Below, in pieces: positions 22,398 to 29,879 of a DNA stretch of 50,922 nucleotides. Position 1 is the stretch's first letter. Each line of letters begins with the position of its first letter. A model generated the notes under the pieces. That model did no database searches. It was not told the DNA's origin and saw only the letters and a list, made by a program, of their open reading frames with translations. Source of the stretch: Bacillus cereus group sp. RP43 (GTDB lineage Bacteria > Bacillota > Bacilli > Bacillales > Bacillaceae_G); the NCBI RefSeq assembly GCF_040459645.1, contig NZ_JARVHQ010000004.1, forward strand, positions 1 through 50,922, written 5' to 3'. A program made the position numbers and the translations under genes.

Positions 22398-22660
22398 AGC
22401 AATTAACACTGGAAGATGTTGTTGGGAGTTTTGATTATTCAGCAAAGAGCACGTCAGAGAAGTTTTTACAGCGTGCTACAAGCGTCATAACGTACTCAGT
22501 AGAGTTTTATGACAAAGATGATAAATGGAAGCTTAGGTGGTTTGAAGCGAAGTCAGAGAGCGAAGCAGAAGGAATGGCTAAGGATAAATATGGACGGATT
22601 CAAATTATAGATACTTATATATCTGATAGGACGTTAGCGGAAATTATGGCATTGGATTAA
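22394..22660 (+). CDS. Hypothetical protein, 88 residues
   Basis: An ATGA overlap couples it to the upstream gene. The sequence (ITYSVEFYDKDDKWKLRWFE, then SESEAEGMAKDKYGRIQI) suggests a small alpha/beta fold. Not recognised. Confidence 0.7.
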   Translation: MKQLTLEDVVGSFDYSAKSTSEKFLQRATSVITYSVEFYDKDDKWKLRWFEAKSESEAEGMAKDKYGRIQIIDTYISDRTLAEIMALD

Positions 22661-22675
22661 GAAAGGGGAATGAAA

Positions 22676-22960
22676 ATGGCAACTGCTTATGATGAGGTAA
22701 TCATGTATGAACATTATGAAATCGCTGAAAAGAACGGAATTAGTAAAGAAAATGTATATCAACGTGTGAAATGCTACGGATGGTCAATAGAACGTGCTGT
22801 AACAACGCCAATAGGTTCTCGATGGTTAGGTAAGTATAAGGGATTCCACAAAATCGCATTGAAGAATGGAATTAGTTTGAATTCGTTTTATTCAAGAGTA
22901 CGTCTTGGTTGGAAGTTAGAGGATGCAGCAACTAAACCAATTGGAACTAAACGTAAGTAG
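22676..22960 (+). CDS. HTH-like repeat protein A (2 modules)
   Basis: The start at the second ATG gives 7-base spacing from GGGG and 94 residues. Two copies of a roughly 35-45-residue module are present: 'HYEIAEKNGISKENVYQRV ... GWSIERAVTTPIG' and 'FHKIALKNGISLNSFYSRV ... GWKLEDAATKPIG'. The pattern A-x-x-NGI-x(4)-h-Y-x-RV-x-x-GW-x-h-E-x-A-x-T-x-P looks like a helix-turn-helix followed by a short helix. I infer DNA binding. First of four adjacent relatives. Confidence 0.75.
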   Translation: MATAYDEVIMYEHYEIAEKNGISKENVYQRVKCYGWSIERAVTTPIGSRWLGKYKGFHKIALKNGISLNSFYSRVRLGWKLEDAATKPIGTKRK

Positions 22961-22972
22961 GAGGGCGTGGAT

Positions 22973-23290
22973 ATGTACTTCATTATTTTGGACGAACATT
23001 ATAAAACAGCCGAATCAAACGGTATTAATAGAAGAAGGTTGCAGGAACGAGTATACCGCTATGATTGGGAGATCGAAAGAGCAATAACACAACCACTTGG
23101 CACAAAGAGTATGGACTTTGATAGAAAACATGGACAATGGATGCACATAGCAGAACAAAATGGCATCCAACGATACACATTCTATAGCCGATTAAAACGA
23201 GGTTGGTCGTATCATTTAGCAGCGACGAAGCCGCCAGGGAAGCAAGGGAATCGCTACGATGAAAATGGTGAATTAAAAGAGATTAGCTAA
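22973..23290 (+). CDS. HTH-like repeat protein B (2 modules)
   Basis: This 105-residue protein starts at ATG after GGAGGG. Its modules are 'HYKTAESNGINRRRLQERV ... DWEIERAITQPLG' and 'WMHIAEQNGIQRYTFYSRL ... GWSYHLAATKPPG'. It is separated from protein A by 12 bases. Confidence 0.75.
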   Translation: MYFIILDEHYKTAESNGINRRRLQERVYRYDWEIERAITQPLGTKSMDFDRKHGQWMHIAEQNGIQRYTFYSRLKRGWSYHLAATKPPGKQGNRYDENGELKEIS

Positions 23291-23305
23291 GGAGGGGGGA
23301 AGGGA

Positions 23306-23752
23306 ATGGCTTTAGATCGTTGGTTAACTGATGAGGAACGAGCGAGAGCAAAAGCTAACGGAATAAGCACAAGAACACTATACTATCGTGTTTATAGATC
23401 GGATAAATGGGAGTTAGAAGAAGCGTTAACCGCTCCACCTGGAACAGTTAGGCATAACTATGAAGGTAAATATGAGGAGTGGATTAAAAGAGCTAAAAAA
23501 AATGGAATAAATGCTAATACCTTTTACAGCAGAATAAGAATTCTTGGTTGGAATTGCGAAGATGCAGCTACAAAACCAGTTAATGAAACGAAAATCGAGA
23601 AAAGATATTGGATAGATATTGCGAAACAGAATGGGATTTGTCATTCGACATTTAAGTCGAGAGTAAATATCCATGGTTGGGATGTAGAAAAGGCAGCAAC
23701 AACGCCAATCAACAGAGGGAAACGTTGCTCAGTAAAGGTTAAGGAGGGGTAA
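23306..23752 (+). CDS. HTH-like repeat protein C (3 modules)
   Basis: This 148-residue protein follows GGAGGGGGG. Its modules are 'RARAKANGISTRTLYYRV ... ALTAPPG', 'WIKRAKKNGINANTFYSRI ... AATKPVN' and 'WIDIAKQNGICHSTFKSRV ... AATTPIN'. It has the same spacing and signature residues as its neighbours. Confidence 0.75.
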   Translation: MALDRWLTDEERARAKANGISTRTLYYRVYRSDKWELEEALTAPPGTVRHNYEGKYEEWIKRAKKNGINANTFYSRIRILGWNCEDAATKPVNETKIEKRYWIDIAKQNGICHSTFKSRVNIHGWDVEKAATTPINRGKRCSVKVKEG

Positions 23753-23754
23753 AA

Positions 23755-24471
23755 ATGGCGGATCACTTTCCAGCACCAACAAAGGAAGACTATGAAATTG
23801 CAGCGAAAAACGGCATTAGAAAAAGCACAGTGTATCAACGGATTCATTACGGGATGACATTAGAAGAAGCGATAACTAAACCATTGAAAAATAGAAGCTT
23901 TTCAAGAAAATATCAGAAATACATTGAACTAGCGAAGCAAAATGGGATTAATTATCCTACATTTCATGCGAGATTAACAAAAAAATCATCACGTAAATGG
24001 ACGCCGGAAGAAGCAGCAACTGTTCCGCCGTTAAAAAGCGGGAGACCAAGAATAGTAAAAATGAATTATCAATTTCCTACTGATGAAGAGGTTAAACAAG
24101 CTGAGGCGATTGGGATAAGGAAATCATTACTTAACCAAAGGTTACGCCAAGGGTGGACGGTGGAACGCGCGATTAGCTATCCGGTAGGGACAAGCTATGA
24201 AGGGCTTGAGAAACATACAAAGTTACTAAAATTAGCTAAGAGAACAGGGATAAGTGAATCAACTTTCTACAGACGTATAAAAGAAGGTATGACACCGTAT
24301 CAGGCAGCGAGTACACCAAAAGAAGAGAAATATGTTGAGTACGTAACATTGGCAGAGCGAAACGGTATTGCACGTAAAACGTTCTATAAAAGGGTAGAAA
24401 GAAATATGGAACCGTTAGAAGCGGCCACAAAGCCAGTAGTGAGTCGTAGGAAAGTACAGCAAATCAGCTAG
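23755..24471 (+). CDS. HTH-like repeat protein D (5 modules)
   Basis: This 238-residue protein has five modules. The first is 'DYEIAAKNGIRKSTVYQRI' and the last 'YVTLAERNGIARKTFYKRV'; each ends in an A(A/I)(T/S)xP-type turn. It begins 2 bases after the stop of protein C, after AAGGAGGGG. Increasing module number from A to D suggests growth by tandem duplication. If each module binds a few base pairs, the protein could read a long DNA site. Confidence 0.75.
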   Translation: MADHFPAPTKEDYEIAAKNGIRKSTVYQRIHYGMTLEEAITKPLKNRSFSRKYQKYIELAKQNGINYPTFHARLTKKSSRKWTPEEAATVPPLKSGRPRIVKMNYQFPTDEEVKQAEAIGIRKSLLNQRLRQGWTVERAISYPVGTSYEGLEKHTKLLKLAKRTGISESTFYRRIKEGMTPYQAASTPKEEKYVEYVTLAERNGIARKTFYKRVERNMEPLEAATKPVVSRRKVQQIS

Positions 24472-24482
24472 GAGGACGCGCC

Positions 24483-24680
24483 ATGACAACAAAGGGACGG
24501 GCACAATTAAGAGGTTTCTGGACTCATAAACAGACAGGTGAGCATATCGCTATAACGCGTGTAACAATGTCTGGTGAGGTATACGGAAACAGGGTGGATT
24601 CGCTAGGGCATGAAGTGGGACCGCAAGAAATTATGTTGATTCGTGATCTGAAGGAAGAATATGTGAAGGGCATGAGATAG
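24483..24680 (+). CDS. Hypothetical protein, 65 residues
   Basis: AGGAGGACGCGCC precedes the ATG. The sequence 'FWTHKQTGEHIAITRVTMSG' looks like a small beta barrel. Unknown function. Confidence 0.7.
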   Translation: MTTKGRAQLRGFWTHKQTGEHIAITRVTMSGEVYGNRVDSLGHEVGPQEIMLIRDLKEEYVKGMR

Positions 24681-24684
24681 GTAA

Positions 24685-24834
24685 ATGGACAGGAAACAAA
24701 TCTACATCGACGTCTTGATACATAAGGGTATTTACAAAGAGGAAAAAACAGGACGTCAGCTTTATGAAATGAGTGAGCAGGAGTTATTCGAATTGATAAA
24801 AGGAGATGGGGAGAATGAGACACACACGAATTAA
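24685..24834 (+). CDS. Fbp-like small basic protein
   Basis: This 49-residue protein, MDRKQIYIDVLIHKGIYKEE then GRQLYEMSEQELFELI, follows the pattern of the Fur-regulated basic protein (Fbp) family of Bacillus, in which FbpA-type proteins tune iron-sparing regulation. The ribosome site is weak. It overlaps the next gene by 20 bases. Confidence 0.6.
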   Translation: MDRKQIYIDVLIHKGIYKEEKTGRQLYEMSEQELFELIKGDGENETHTN

Positions 24835-25063
24835 ACAATTAGAAAAAGTTAACAAATGCAAGTACAGCAAAAATATAGGTAATTTAAAAATTTCCGATGT
24901 TCGTGAAAGTCTTTATGGATGGCGATTAGATAAAACTTTCAAATGGTATCGGGAGTCGGACTATGGAGAAAACTGGATAGAACTCGGAGGAGATGGGTAC
25001 AGATACGGAGTTCTTCTCCAAGCTAAAGCTTGTTATAAGACATTGAAAGGATTAACTAAATAG
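24815..25063 (+). CDS. Hypothetical protein, 82 residues
   Basis: The start at the ATG 9 bases after AAAAGGAG is preferred over the ATG 9 bases earlier. It is rich in aromatic residues (SLYGWRLDKTFKWYRESDYG). No family recognised. Confidence 0.65.
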   Translation: MRHTRIKQLEKVNKCKYSKNIGNLKISDVRESLYGWRLDKTFKWYRESDYGENWIELGGDGYRYGVLLQAKACYKTLKGLTK

Positions 25064-25077
25064 GAGGCGTTTTAGCC

Positions 25078-25272
25078 ATGAGGAAAGCGATTGAAGAGTA
25101 TATAGAACAATTACAGTTATCAGCGGTAGAAAACCGAAAGGAAGCTGACAAGGCTTATGATGACGAGGACTTAGGTCTTGCTGGCTTCTACAGAGGGAAA
25201 TGGATTTCAAATGAAGGAACAGCAATTGCATTAATGACTATCTTATCTAAATACAAGGAGGAAGAACAATGA
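25078..25272 (+). CDS. Hypothetical helical protein, 64 residues
   Basis: AGGAGGCG precedes the start. The sequence MRKAIEEYIEQLQLSAVENR ... is helical and acidic. Its stop overlaps the next ATG (ATGA). Confidence 0.7.
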   Translation: MRKAIEEYIEQLQLSAVENRKEADKAYDDEDLGLAGFYRGKWISNEGTAIALMTILSKYKEEEQ

Positions 25273-25349
25273 AATATACAGAGCATGGAACTTATGAGGT
25301 AACTCAACTATTAGCAGCAACAAAGGAGACTGAAGAGAATGGCAACTAA
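25269..25349 (+). CDS. Very short protein, 26 residues
   Basis: MKYTEHGTYEVTQLLAATKE plus six residues, after AAGGAGGAAGAAC. It overlaps the glutaredoxin-like gene by 11 bases. It may mainly serve translational coupling. Confidence 0.4.
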   Translation: MKYTEHGTYEVTQLLAATKETEENGN

Positions 25350-25614
25350 GATCATTATGTATACAGGCAATACATGTTCAAAATGCATGAGAGCAAAGGC
25401 GATGCTTAATAATACGCCGCCAGGAGTTGAATTTGAGTTAATTGAAAGAAATGTGGATGAAAATGAAAGTGATATGGAATTTCTTACGAAAAAATTGAAA
25501 TCTAATTCATTACCTACTTTTCTTATAAACCCGGAAGAGGGTTCGACGGATTATAAACCGTTGATTGGTTTTGATGAGAACATCGGAAAGATCATGGAAG
25601 CATTAGGGCTTTAG
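25339..25614 (+). CDS. Glutaredoxin/thioredoxin-like protein
   Basis: This 91-residue protein has the active site CSKC at residues 13-16 (YTGNTCSKCMRAK), a cis-Pro at SLPTF (about 58-62) and the thioredoxin fold size of NrdH. It could reduce a ribonucleotide reductase or another phage enzyme; no reductase gene lies nearby. AAAGGAG precedes the start. Confidence 0.85.
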   Translation: MATKIIMYTGNTCSKCMRAKAMLNNTPPGVEFELIERNVDENESDMEFLTKKLKSNSLPTFLINPEEGSTDYKPLIGFDENIGKIMEALGL

Positions 25615-25624
25615 GAGGGATTGC

Positions 25625-25801
25625 ATGAAAAAAGAAACCAAAATACAGCTGGAATCGGAATTAGAAAAAGTTCAAAGTGATATCAGCAACATGAAACTAC
25701 ATTTAAATATGTTAGGGCTTGAGAAAAAGAAAACAGAAGGTAATTTAGATGATCTACTTATACGTAAGAAACAAATTGAAAGTTCATTAAAAGGAGCGTA
25801 A
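25625..25801 (+). CDS. Small coiled-coil protein
   Basis: This 58-residue product (MKKETKIQLESELEKVQSDI ...) has heptads throughout and is all helix. TAGGAGG precedes the start. Unknown function. Confidence 0.65.
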   Translation: MKKETKIQLESELEKVQSDISNMKLHLNMLGLEKKKTEGNLDDLLIRKKQIESSLKGA

Positions 25802-25805
25802 CGGA

Positions 25806-26288
25806 ATGAATTTACGAGTGAAGATTAAGAGATTGAAAGATGTGGAGTTGCCAAGATATGCGAAGCCAGGAGATTCGGGTTTTGATCTAGTAGCAGCAGA
25901 GGACATGATTATTAAACCAGGGCAAACGAAAGTGATTCTTACAGGATTGGCATTTGAAATACTACCAGGATTTGAACTTCAAGTGAGACCTAGAAGCGGA
26001 ATTTCACGTAAAACACATTTAAAAGCGATTCTAGGAACTGTTGATAGTGGGTTTAGAGGGGAAGTTGGAGTGATAGTTCAAAACACATCCCATTTAGGTA
26101 ATTCGATAACACAAGGCATTAATGAAGAGTACGGAATTTATGCAAGCGTGACATATGAAGTTAAAAAAGGAGATCGCATTGCTCAAGGTGTCATAGCGCC
26201 AGTGGAAACAGCTCATTTTGTTGAGGTAGACGAGTTATCGGATAGTGAAAGAGGCGTCGGAGGGTTCGGATCTACAGGGACAAAGTAA
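25806..26288 (+). CDS. dut: dUTP diphosphatase
   Basis: This 160-residue protein has all five trimeric dUTPase motifs: GDSGFDL, RPRSGIS, GTVDSGFRGEVGV, GDRIAQGVI and the C-terminal RGVGGFGSTG. It hydrolyses dUTP to dUMP and keeps uracil out of phage DNA. The start follows AAAAGGAGCG. Confidence 0.95.
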   Translation: MNLRVKIKRLKDVELPRYAKPGDSGFDLVAAEDMIIKPGQTKVILTGLAFEILPGFELQVRPRSGISRKTHLKAILGTVDSGFRGEVGVIVQNTSHLGNSITQGINEEYGIYASVTYEVKKGDRIAQGVIAPVETAHFVEVDELSDSERGVGGFGSTGTK

Positions 26289-26296
26289 TACCAAAT

Positions 26297-26551
26297 TTGA
26301 ATTTTATTAAGAAATGGAGAGCTGAAAAATGAACGCAATGGATTTTTTGAGAATATCACCACTTATTAACGACTGTCCGAATTGTGGTAATCAATTTGTT
26401 GGTAACGGTCAAGGTACATTAGAAGTTGATGACGATATTATCAAACGTACTTGTAAGTGTGGGTTTAATTTCGAATACGATGTTAACAACGGAACTAGTA
26501 AGTCGAAAATTAAGAAGGCTGTTGAGGAAGCTTTAAATAAATTGCAATAAA
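26297..26551 (+). repeat. Direct repeat, copy 1 (DUF3797 gene and leader)
   Basis: TTGAATTTTATTAAGAAATG and about 190 further bases match 29397 onward with only a few, mostly silent, changes. The gene tails diverge but rejoin at AAATAAATTGCAA. Confidence 0.85.
26329..26550 (+). CDS. DUF3797 zinc-ribbon protein, copy 1
   Basis: This 73-residue protein has C16-PN-C19 and C42-K-C44 likely to bind zinc; the family is common in Bacillus phages. A near-identical copy lies at 29429. The two share the upstream leader and the first 55 residues exactly, then diverge. Confidence 0.82.
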   Translation: MNAMDFLRISPLINDCPNCGNQFVGNGQGTLEVDDDIIKRTCKCGFNFEYDVNNGTSKSKIKKAVEEALNKLQ

Positions 26552-26583
26552 AGCGTTATTTGAATAGAAAAGGAGAATGAACA

Positions 26584-26778
26584 GTGAAGGTAAAGAAGTA
26601 CGCCGTTTATAAAGGTGAATCATTCGTATGTGTCGGGACCATATTGCAATGCGCTCAACATATGGGCGTACGTCTTGAAACTGTTAAATTCTATAAGACA
26701 CCAGCATACAAGAGACGAGTAGTGGAACGGAAGAATGCTAGAAATTATATAACTGTTACGGAACTTGAAGAAGATTAA
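26584..26778 (+). CDS. Small HTH-like phage protein
   Basis: This 64-residue protein has a GTG start after AAAAGGAG. 'KYAVYKGESFVCVGTILQCA' then 'QHMGVRLETVKFYKTPAYKR' looks like a strand pair followed by a helix-turn-helix, a common small early protein in Bacillus and Listeria phages. Target unknown. Confidence 0.7.
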   Translation: MKVKKYAVYKGESFVCVGTILQCAQHMGVRLETVKFYKTPAYKRRVVERKNARNYITVTELEED

Positions 26779-26814
26779 TATAAAAATTTCATTTTGTAGA
26801 AAAGGGGAATGGAT

Positions 26815-27177
26815 ATGAAATATGGAGTTTATTTAGATGGCGAAGTAATGACAACTAATGAGGACTATTTTAAGGCACTTCAAGAGGCAGAGTATTTAAC
26901 AAAGGATATTGGTGTAGTTCATTGGGTAATGCCGATTAAAGTAGAAACTAAGTGGGATGAGCAAAGAATCAAAGCGTATATGCGATATGTAGAAAATAAT
27001 GAAAAACAAATCATGAAACTAGAAAGCGATTATATAAACGCGCAGAAAGAACTTAGAGGAATTTTAGAGCGTATTGAAAGTGAAAAGCGAAGCAAAGAGA
27101 ACTCACAAAAAGAATTGTACGTTCATGGCGGTTGGATGTTATATGACGGTGAATGGGTTGAAGTGGACAAGCAATAA
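26815..27177 (+). CDS. Hypothetical coiled-coil protein, 120 residues
   Basis: It starts at the ATG after AAAAGGGG. A short N-terminal domain precedes a coiled coil (about 55-95) and a C-terminal 'HGGWMLYDGEWVEV' strand motif. Not recognised. Confidence 0.7.
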   Translation: MKYGVYLDGEVMTTNEDYFKALQEAEYLTKDIGVVHWVMPIKVETKWDEQRIKAYMRYVENNEKQIMKLESDYINAQKELRGILERIESEKRSKENSQKELYVHGGWMLYDGEWVEVDKQ

Positions 27178-27180
27178 AAG

Positions 27181-27206
27181 AGCAGCTAGCAAAAGCTAAC
27201 TGCTCA
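27181..27206. terminator. Hairpin, possible weak minus-strand terminator
   Basis: GAGCAGCTAGC-AAAA-GCTAACTGCTC pairs over 11 positions. On the minus strand it is followed by TTTTATT; on the plus strand there is no T-run. Confidence 0.35.
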
Positions 27207-27271
27207 GGTAAGAAATGGGTTGTCTACAGTATTGACGGAATATTGAGTTTTATTCAGGGGAGGAAGAAGAA

Positions 27272-27439
27272 ATGAAAGTAAAAGTAACGTTTGAATATGA
27301 GTTAGACGAAAAGCAAAAAGAACAATTTGAGAGTATAAAAGCAGATGAAGGGGAGTATGAAGCGTTTTACTTCTTAGAGGATTTAGTGAAACAAGAAATA
27401 AGAGTTGCTGAGGTTGTAGCAACGGAATATAAGGAGTGA
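27272..27439 (+). CDS. Small acidic protein
   Basis: This 55-residue product (MKVKVTFEYELDEKQKEQFE ...) has one strand and acidic helices. GGGGAGGAAGAA precedes the start. Unknown. Confidence 0.65.
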   Translation: MKVKVTFEYELDEKQKEQFESIKADEGEYEAFYFLEDLVKQEIRVAEVVATEYKE

Positions 27440-27445
27440 AAGAAA

Positions 27446-27844
27446 ATGATCAAAGGTGAATTAGTTTTACATCAAAAAGAAGACGGAAGTATTCAGTATC
27501 GTGATGATTTAAGTTTTATGTGGTGCGCTTGTGGTAAACCAGCAAATAACCACTTTCCAGAGGAAGAAGGTCATTGGAAGTTTCAGTGCGAGAAATGTGC
27601 TCATGGGAAAAGGGAAGTGAATGAGGGAAGTTACTACAAACATTACAAAGGCGGTATTTATCAAGTATTAATGATTGCTACAGCTGAGTGGGATTTAAGT
27701 GAAGTTGTAATCTACAAAGATAAGCAAGGGAAAGTATGGGCAAGAGACTTAAAAGTGTTTGCTGGGCATACAACGCTTGAGAATGGTGAATGTGCGAAAC
27801 GATTTAATAGAGTAATTGAAAACGAAGAAATCTCAACAAAATAA
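27446..27844 (+). CDS. DUF1653-domain protein with zinc finger
   Basis: In this 132-residue protein, residues 20-55 carry CAC and CEKC, a likely zinc site. Residues 63-110 match DUF1653 (YYKHYKGGIYQVLMIATAEW, VVIYKDKQGKVWARDLKVF). DUF1653 has no assigned function. Confidence 0.8.
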   Translation: MIKGELVLHQKEDGSIQYRDDLSFMWCACGKPANNHFPEEEGHWKFQCEKCAHGKREVNEGSYYKHYKGGIYQVLMIATAEWDLSEVVIYKDKQGKVWARDLKVFAGHTTLENGECAKRFNRVIENEEISTK

Positions 27845-27873
27845 TCCTTTGAATAGAAAGCGAGGTTAAAAGA

Positions 27874-28047
27874 ATGGAAGGTAACGTAAAGTTATTGGGT
27901 GCAGACGGAATGTGTGGAATGGAGTTTACGGGGAATAAGGTTAATGTTTATAACGATGAAGGATACGTGATGGAACGTATGACAACAAGGGAGCATGTTC
28001 AGGAAGTTATTGATTTTCTTGAAGAGTGCAAAGGACAAATGGAATAG
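27874..28047 (+). CDS. Hypothetical protein, 57 residues
   Basis: MEGNVKLLGADGMCGMEFTG ... VIDFLEECKGQME. Beta strands then a helix. GCGAGGTTAAAAGA precedes the start. Unknown. Confidence 0.6.
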   Translation: MEGNVKLLGADGMCGMEFTGNKVNVYNDEGYVMERMTTREHVQEVIDFLEECKGQME

Positions 28048-28064
28048 AAAGTGAGGTTAGGAGA

Positions 28065-28247
28065 ATGAAAACAGTATTTAAGTGTGACAACGTCAAAGAA
28101 GACTACATGGAAGTAGTACAAAAACCAGGGCAAATCAAATTGGAAGTAGTTAATGGAAACACTGAGAATTGGATATGGCTGTCAGAAAAGAATGCTAAGA
28201 AACTAGCTAAAACGATAAATAAGATGTTAGGAAGAAATGACAATTGA
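28065..28247 (+). CDS. Hypothetical protein, 60 residues
   Basis: It starts at the ATG after GGTTAGGAGA. 'IKLEVVNGNTENWIWLSEKN' then a basic helix 'AKKLAKTINKML' resembles small beta-beta-alpha phage proteins. Its stop overlaps the next TTG. Confidence 0.65.
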   Translation: MKTVFKCDNVKEDYMEVVQKPGQIKLEVVNGNTENWIWLSEKNAKKLAKTINKMLGRNDN

Positions 28248-28666
28248 TTAAAAAGAGAAAAACAAAAGCACGTAAAAAGAAAGCTCCGAAGATTAAGAGC
28301 AATCCAATCATGATTGATGGTATACAGTTTGATTCTAAAACTGAGTCGGAGTATTACATGCATTTAAAAGGCAGGGGTGACGTCACTCGTATAGAGTGCC
28401 ACCCTAGCTATATATTAATCCCTTCTTTTGAGATTAAGAGCAGCATAACGAAGTCAGGGAAGTCGAAAAAGGCTGCTATGAGGTTTACACCAGACTTTAA
28501 AGTAACGTACTCAGATGGTCGTGTAGAGGTCTGCGATGTTAAAGGCCACAAAAGGGCTGTTAATGAGGGTTTCCCGTTACGTAAGAAGTTATGGGAGTAC
28601 TTAAACAAACAGGAGTTAATCGTCGTGATATGGGACAAGAAGTTAGGTGAATGGACAAGATCATAA
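28244..28666 (+). CDS. DUF1064 nuclease, PD-(D/E)xK type
   Basis: This 140-residue protein has a basic N-terminus (KKRKTKARKKKAPK). The DUF1064 core carries Glu in DSKTESEYY, Asp in RFTPDFKV and the E-V-C-D-V-K-G motif, the catalytic pattern of this fold. It probably resolves or trims branched DNA during replication and recombination, as in the YqaN/RusA role of other phages. The start is TTG, overlapping the previous stop. Confidence 0.82.
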   Translation: MIKKRKTKARKKKAPKIKSNPIMIDGIQFDSKTESEYYMHLKGRGDVTRIECHPSYILIPSFEIKSSITKSGKSKKAAMRFTPDFKVTYSDGRVEVCDVKGHKRAVNEGFPLRKKLWEYLNKQELIVVIWDKKLGEWTRS

Positions 28667-28868
28667 AGGGGTGAGTGTCATTAGAAGATACGGAGGTACA
28701 CGAGAATACACGTTATTCCGAAAAGAACCAGGGTTTGGAGATAATCAGTACGTTACGATATTCGATGTATTTAAGTATCAGGAGCTAATAGACCATTTTA
28801 ATGATGGCTGGAGAATTCATGATGAGGATAAGAAGGTAGCAGCTATAAAGAAAAGGGTTTCAGCTTAA
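28647..28868 (+). CDS. Hypothetical protein, about 73 residues
   Basis: The core 'RRYGGTREYTLFRKEPGFGD' to 'HFNDGWRIHDEDKK' looks like a small beta domain. The start is uncertain: the GTG at 28647 has a poor ribosome site, while AAAGGGGTGAG lies close to 28670-28680. Confidence 0.55.
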   Translation: MNGQDHKGVSVIRRYGGTREYTLFRKEPGFGDNQYVTIFDVFKYQELIDHFNDGWRIHDEDKKVAAIKKRVSA

Positions 28869-29020
28869 TGGATAACGGAACCATGCAGAGTAGATTGGTG
28901 GGGGCTACTTTACTAAGCATCGTTCCCTTATTCAACAATGAGATAGTAAAATTTCACGTACCTTATGTGATGTTAAAAAGACAAATTCGAAATAGGGGGA
29001 TTCCTTCATGGAACAATTAA
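28868..29020 (+). CDS. Hypothetical protein, 50 residues
   Basis: MDNGTMQSRLVGATLLSIVP ..., coupled to the upstream stop (TAATG), with AAAAGGG 10 bases before the start. It overlaps the arpU start by 13 bases. Unknown. Confidence 0.45.
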   Translation: MDNGTMQSRLVGATLLSIVPLFNNEIVKFHVPYVMLKRQIRNRGIPSWNN

Positions 29021-29391
29021 CTTTATTACCAGCAATCGATAGAGAGACAGAAAAACAGGTTCAGAGAGAAGTAGTGAAAATTCTAAAGGAATACCGCGCA
29101 TTGAAAACTCGTTTTGAGAATGAAGTGGAGTTGAAACACGAAGGAATCAGTTTGTTCCCTGAGATTAGAGACACGAGACATATTAGTAATATCAAATTCA
29201 AACAGATCGATAAGGCCTTACAGTACGTTTTAGATTATGACGAGGCAGAGATTATCAAGAAGAAGTACTTAAATGCGGATAAGCCGAAAGACAGCTTTAT
29301 TTACACTGAATTATCGATGAAGAAAGATCACTTCTATTATAAAAAGAAAAATGCAATTCGATTGATTGCTACATCTTTAGGGATGATTTAA
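29008..29391 (+). CDS. ArpU-family late transcription regulator
   Basis: In this 127-residue protein the ArpU pattern covers most of it (REVVKILKEYRALKTRFENE, ... ALQYVLDYDEAEIIKKKYL). ArpU-like proteins switch on late phage genes and lie at the end of the early operon, as here. AGGGGGATTCCTTC precedes the start. The late region and the large RNA lie downstream. Confidence 0.8.
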   Translation: MEQLTLLPAIDRETEKQVQREVVKILKEYRALKTRFENEVELKHEGISLFPEIRDTRHISNIKFKQIDKALQYVLDYDEAEIIKKKYLNADKPKDSFIYTELSMKKDHFYYKKKNAIRLIATSLGMI

Positions 29392-29396
29392 AAAAC

Positions 29397-29655
29397 TTGA
29401 ATTTTATTAAGAAATGGAGAGATGAAAAATGAACGCAATGGATTTTTTGAGAATATCACCACTTATTAACGACTGTCCGAATTGTGGTAATCAATTTGTT
29501 GGTAATGGTCAAGGTACATTAGAAGTTGATGACGATATAATCAAACGTACTTGTAAGTGTGGGTTTAATTTTGAATACGATGTTAACAACGGAGTAAGTA
29601 AAAAGAAAATAAAACAAGTGATTGATGAAGTATTAAATAAATTGCAACAAAAGCG
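29397..29655 (+). repeat. Direct repeat, copy 2 (DUF3797 gene and leader)
   Basis: This is the second copy of the segment at 26297-26551, 3.1 kb away. Differences include C/A in GAGAG(C/A)TGAAAA and silent AAC/AAT and ATT/ATA changes. Confidence 0.85.
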
Positions 29656-29662
29656 TGAGTGA
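29429..29662 (+). CDS. DUF3797 zinc-ribbon protein, copy 2
   Basis: This 77-residue protein is identical to the 26329 copy over residues 1-55, with the same Cys pairs, and different after that (GVSKKKIKQVIDEVLNKLQQ). Silent changes with a diverged tail suggest purifying selection on the zinc part or recent conversion. Confidence 0.82.
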   Translation: MNAMDFLRISPLINDCPNCGNQFVGNGQGTLEVDDDIIKRTCKCGFNFEYDVNNGVSKKKIKQVIDEVLNKLQQKRE

Positions 29663-29682
29663 TAATAACCTCACGCGATAGT
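29645..29682 (-). terminator. Minus-strand terminator
   Basis: The perfect GCGTGAG/CTCACGC stem is followed on the minus strand by TTTTGTTG. It ends the gene at 29671-29859. Confidence 0.6.
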
Positions 29683-29859
29683 AATAGGCTTATGAAGCTC
29701 TTCATTTAATAAATATTGCTGTTTTTCCTTATCTGTCAATATTCGTTTATAAGCATTTGCGTAATCTAATTTGGTTTTACCATTTTGTTTATAAACTTTA
29801 ATACGTAAATATTCATATCTGCCATCTGGTAAAAACATCATCATTTCTCTTTCATCCAT
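29671..29859 (-). CDS. Small protein on the opposite strand
   Basis: This 62-residue protein starts after a strong AAGGAGG (8 bases). 'LPDGRYEYLRIKVYKQNGKT' suggests a beta hairpin and the rest is helical. It is the only minus-strand gene between 16 kb and the end, so it may be expressed in the lysogen. Unknown function. Confidence 0.7.
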   Translation of the reverse strand: MDEREMMMFLPDGRYEYLRIKVYKQNGKTKLDYANAYKRILTDKEKQQYLLNEELHKPITIA

Positions 29860-29879
29860 ATAATTACCTCCTTGTTTGA

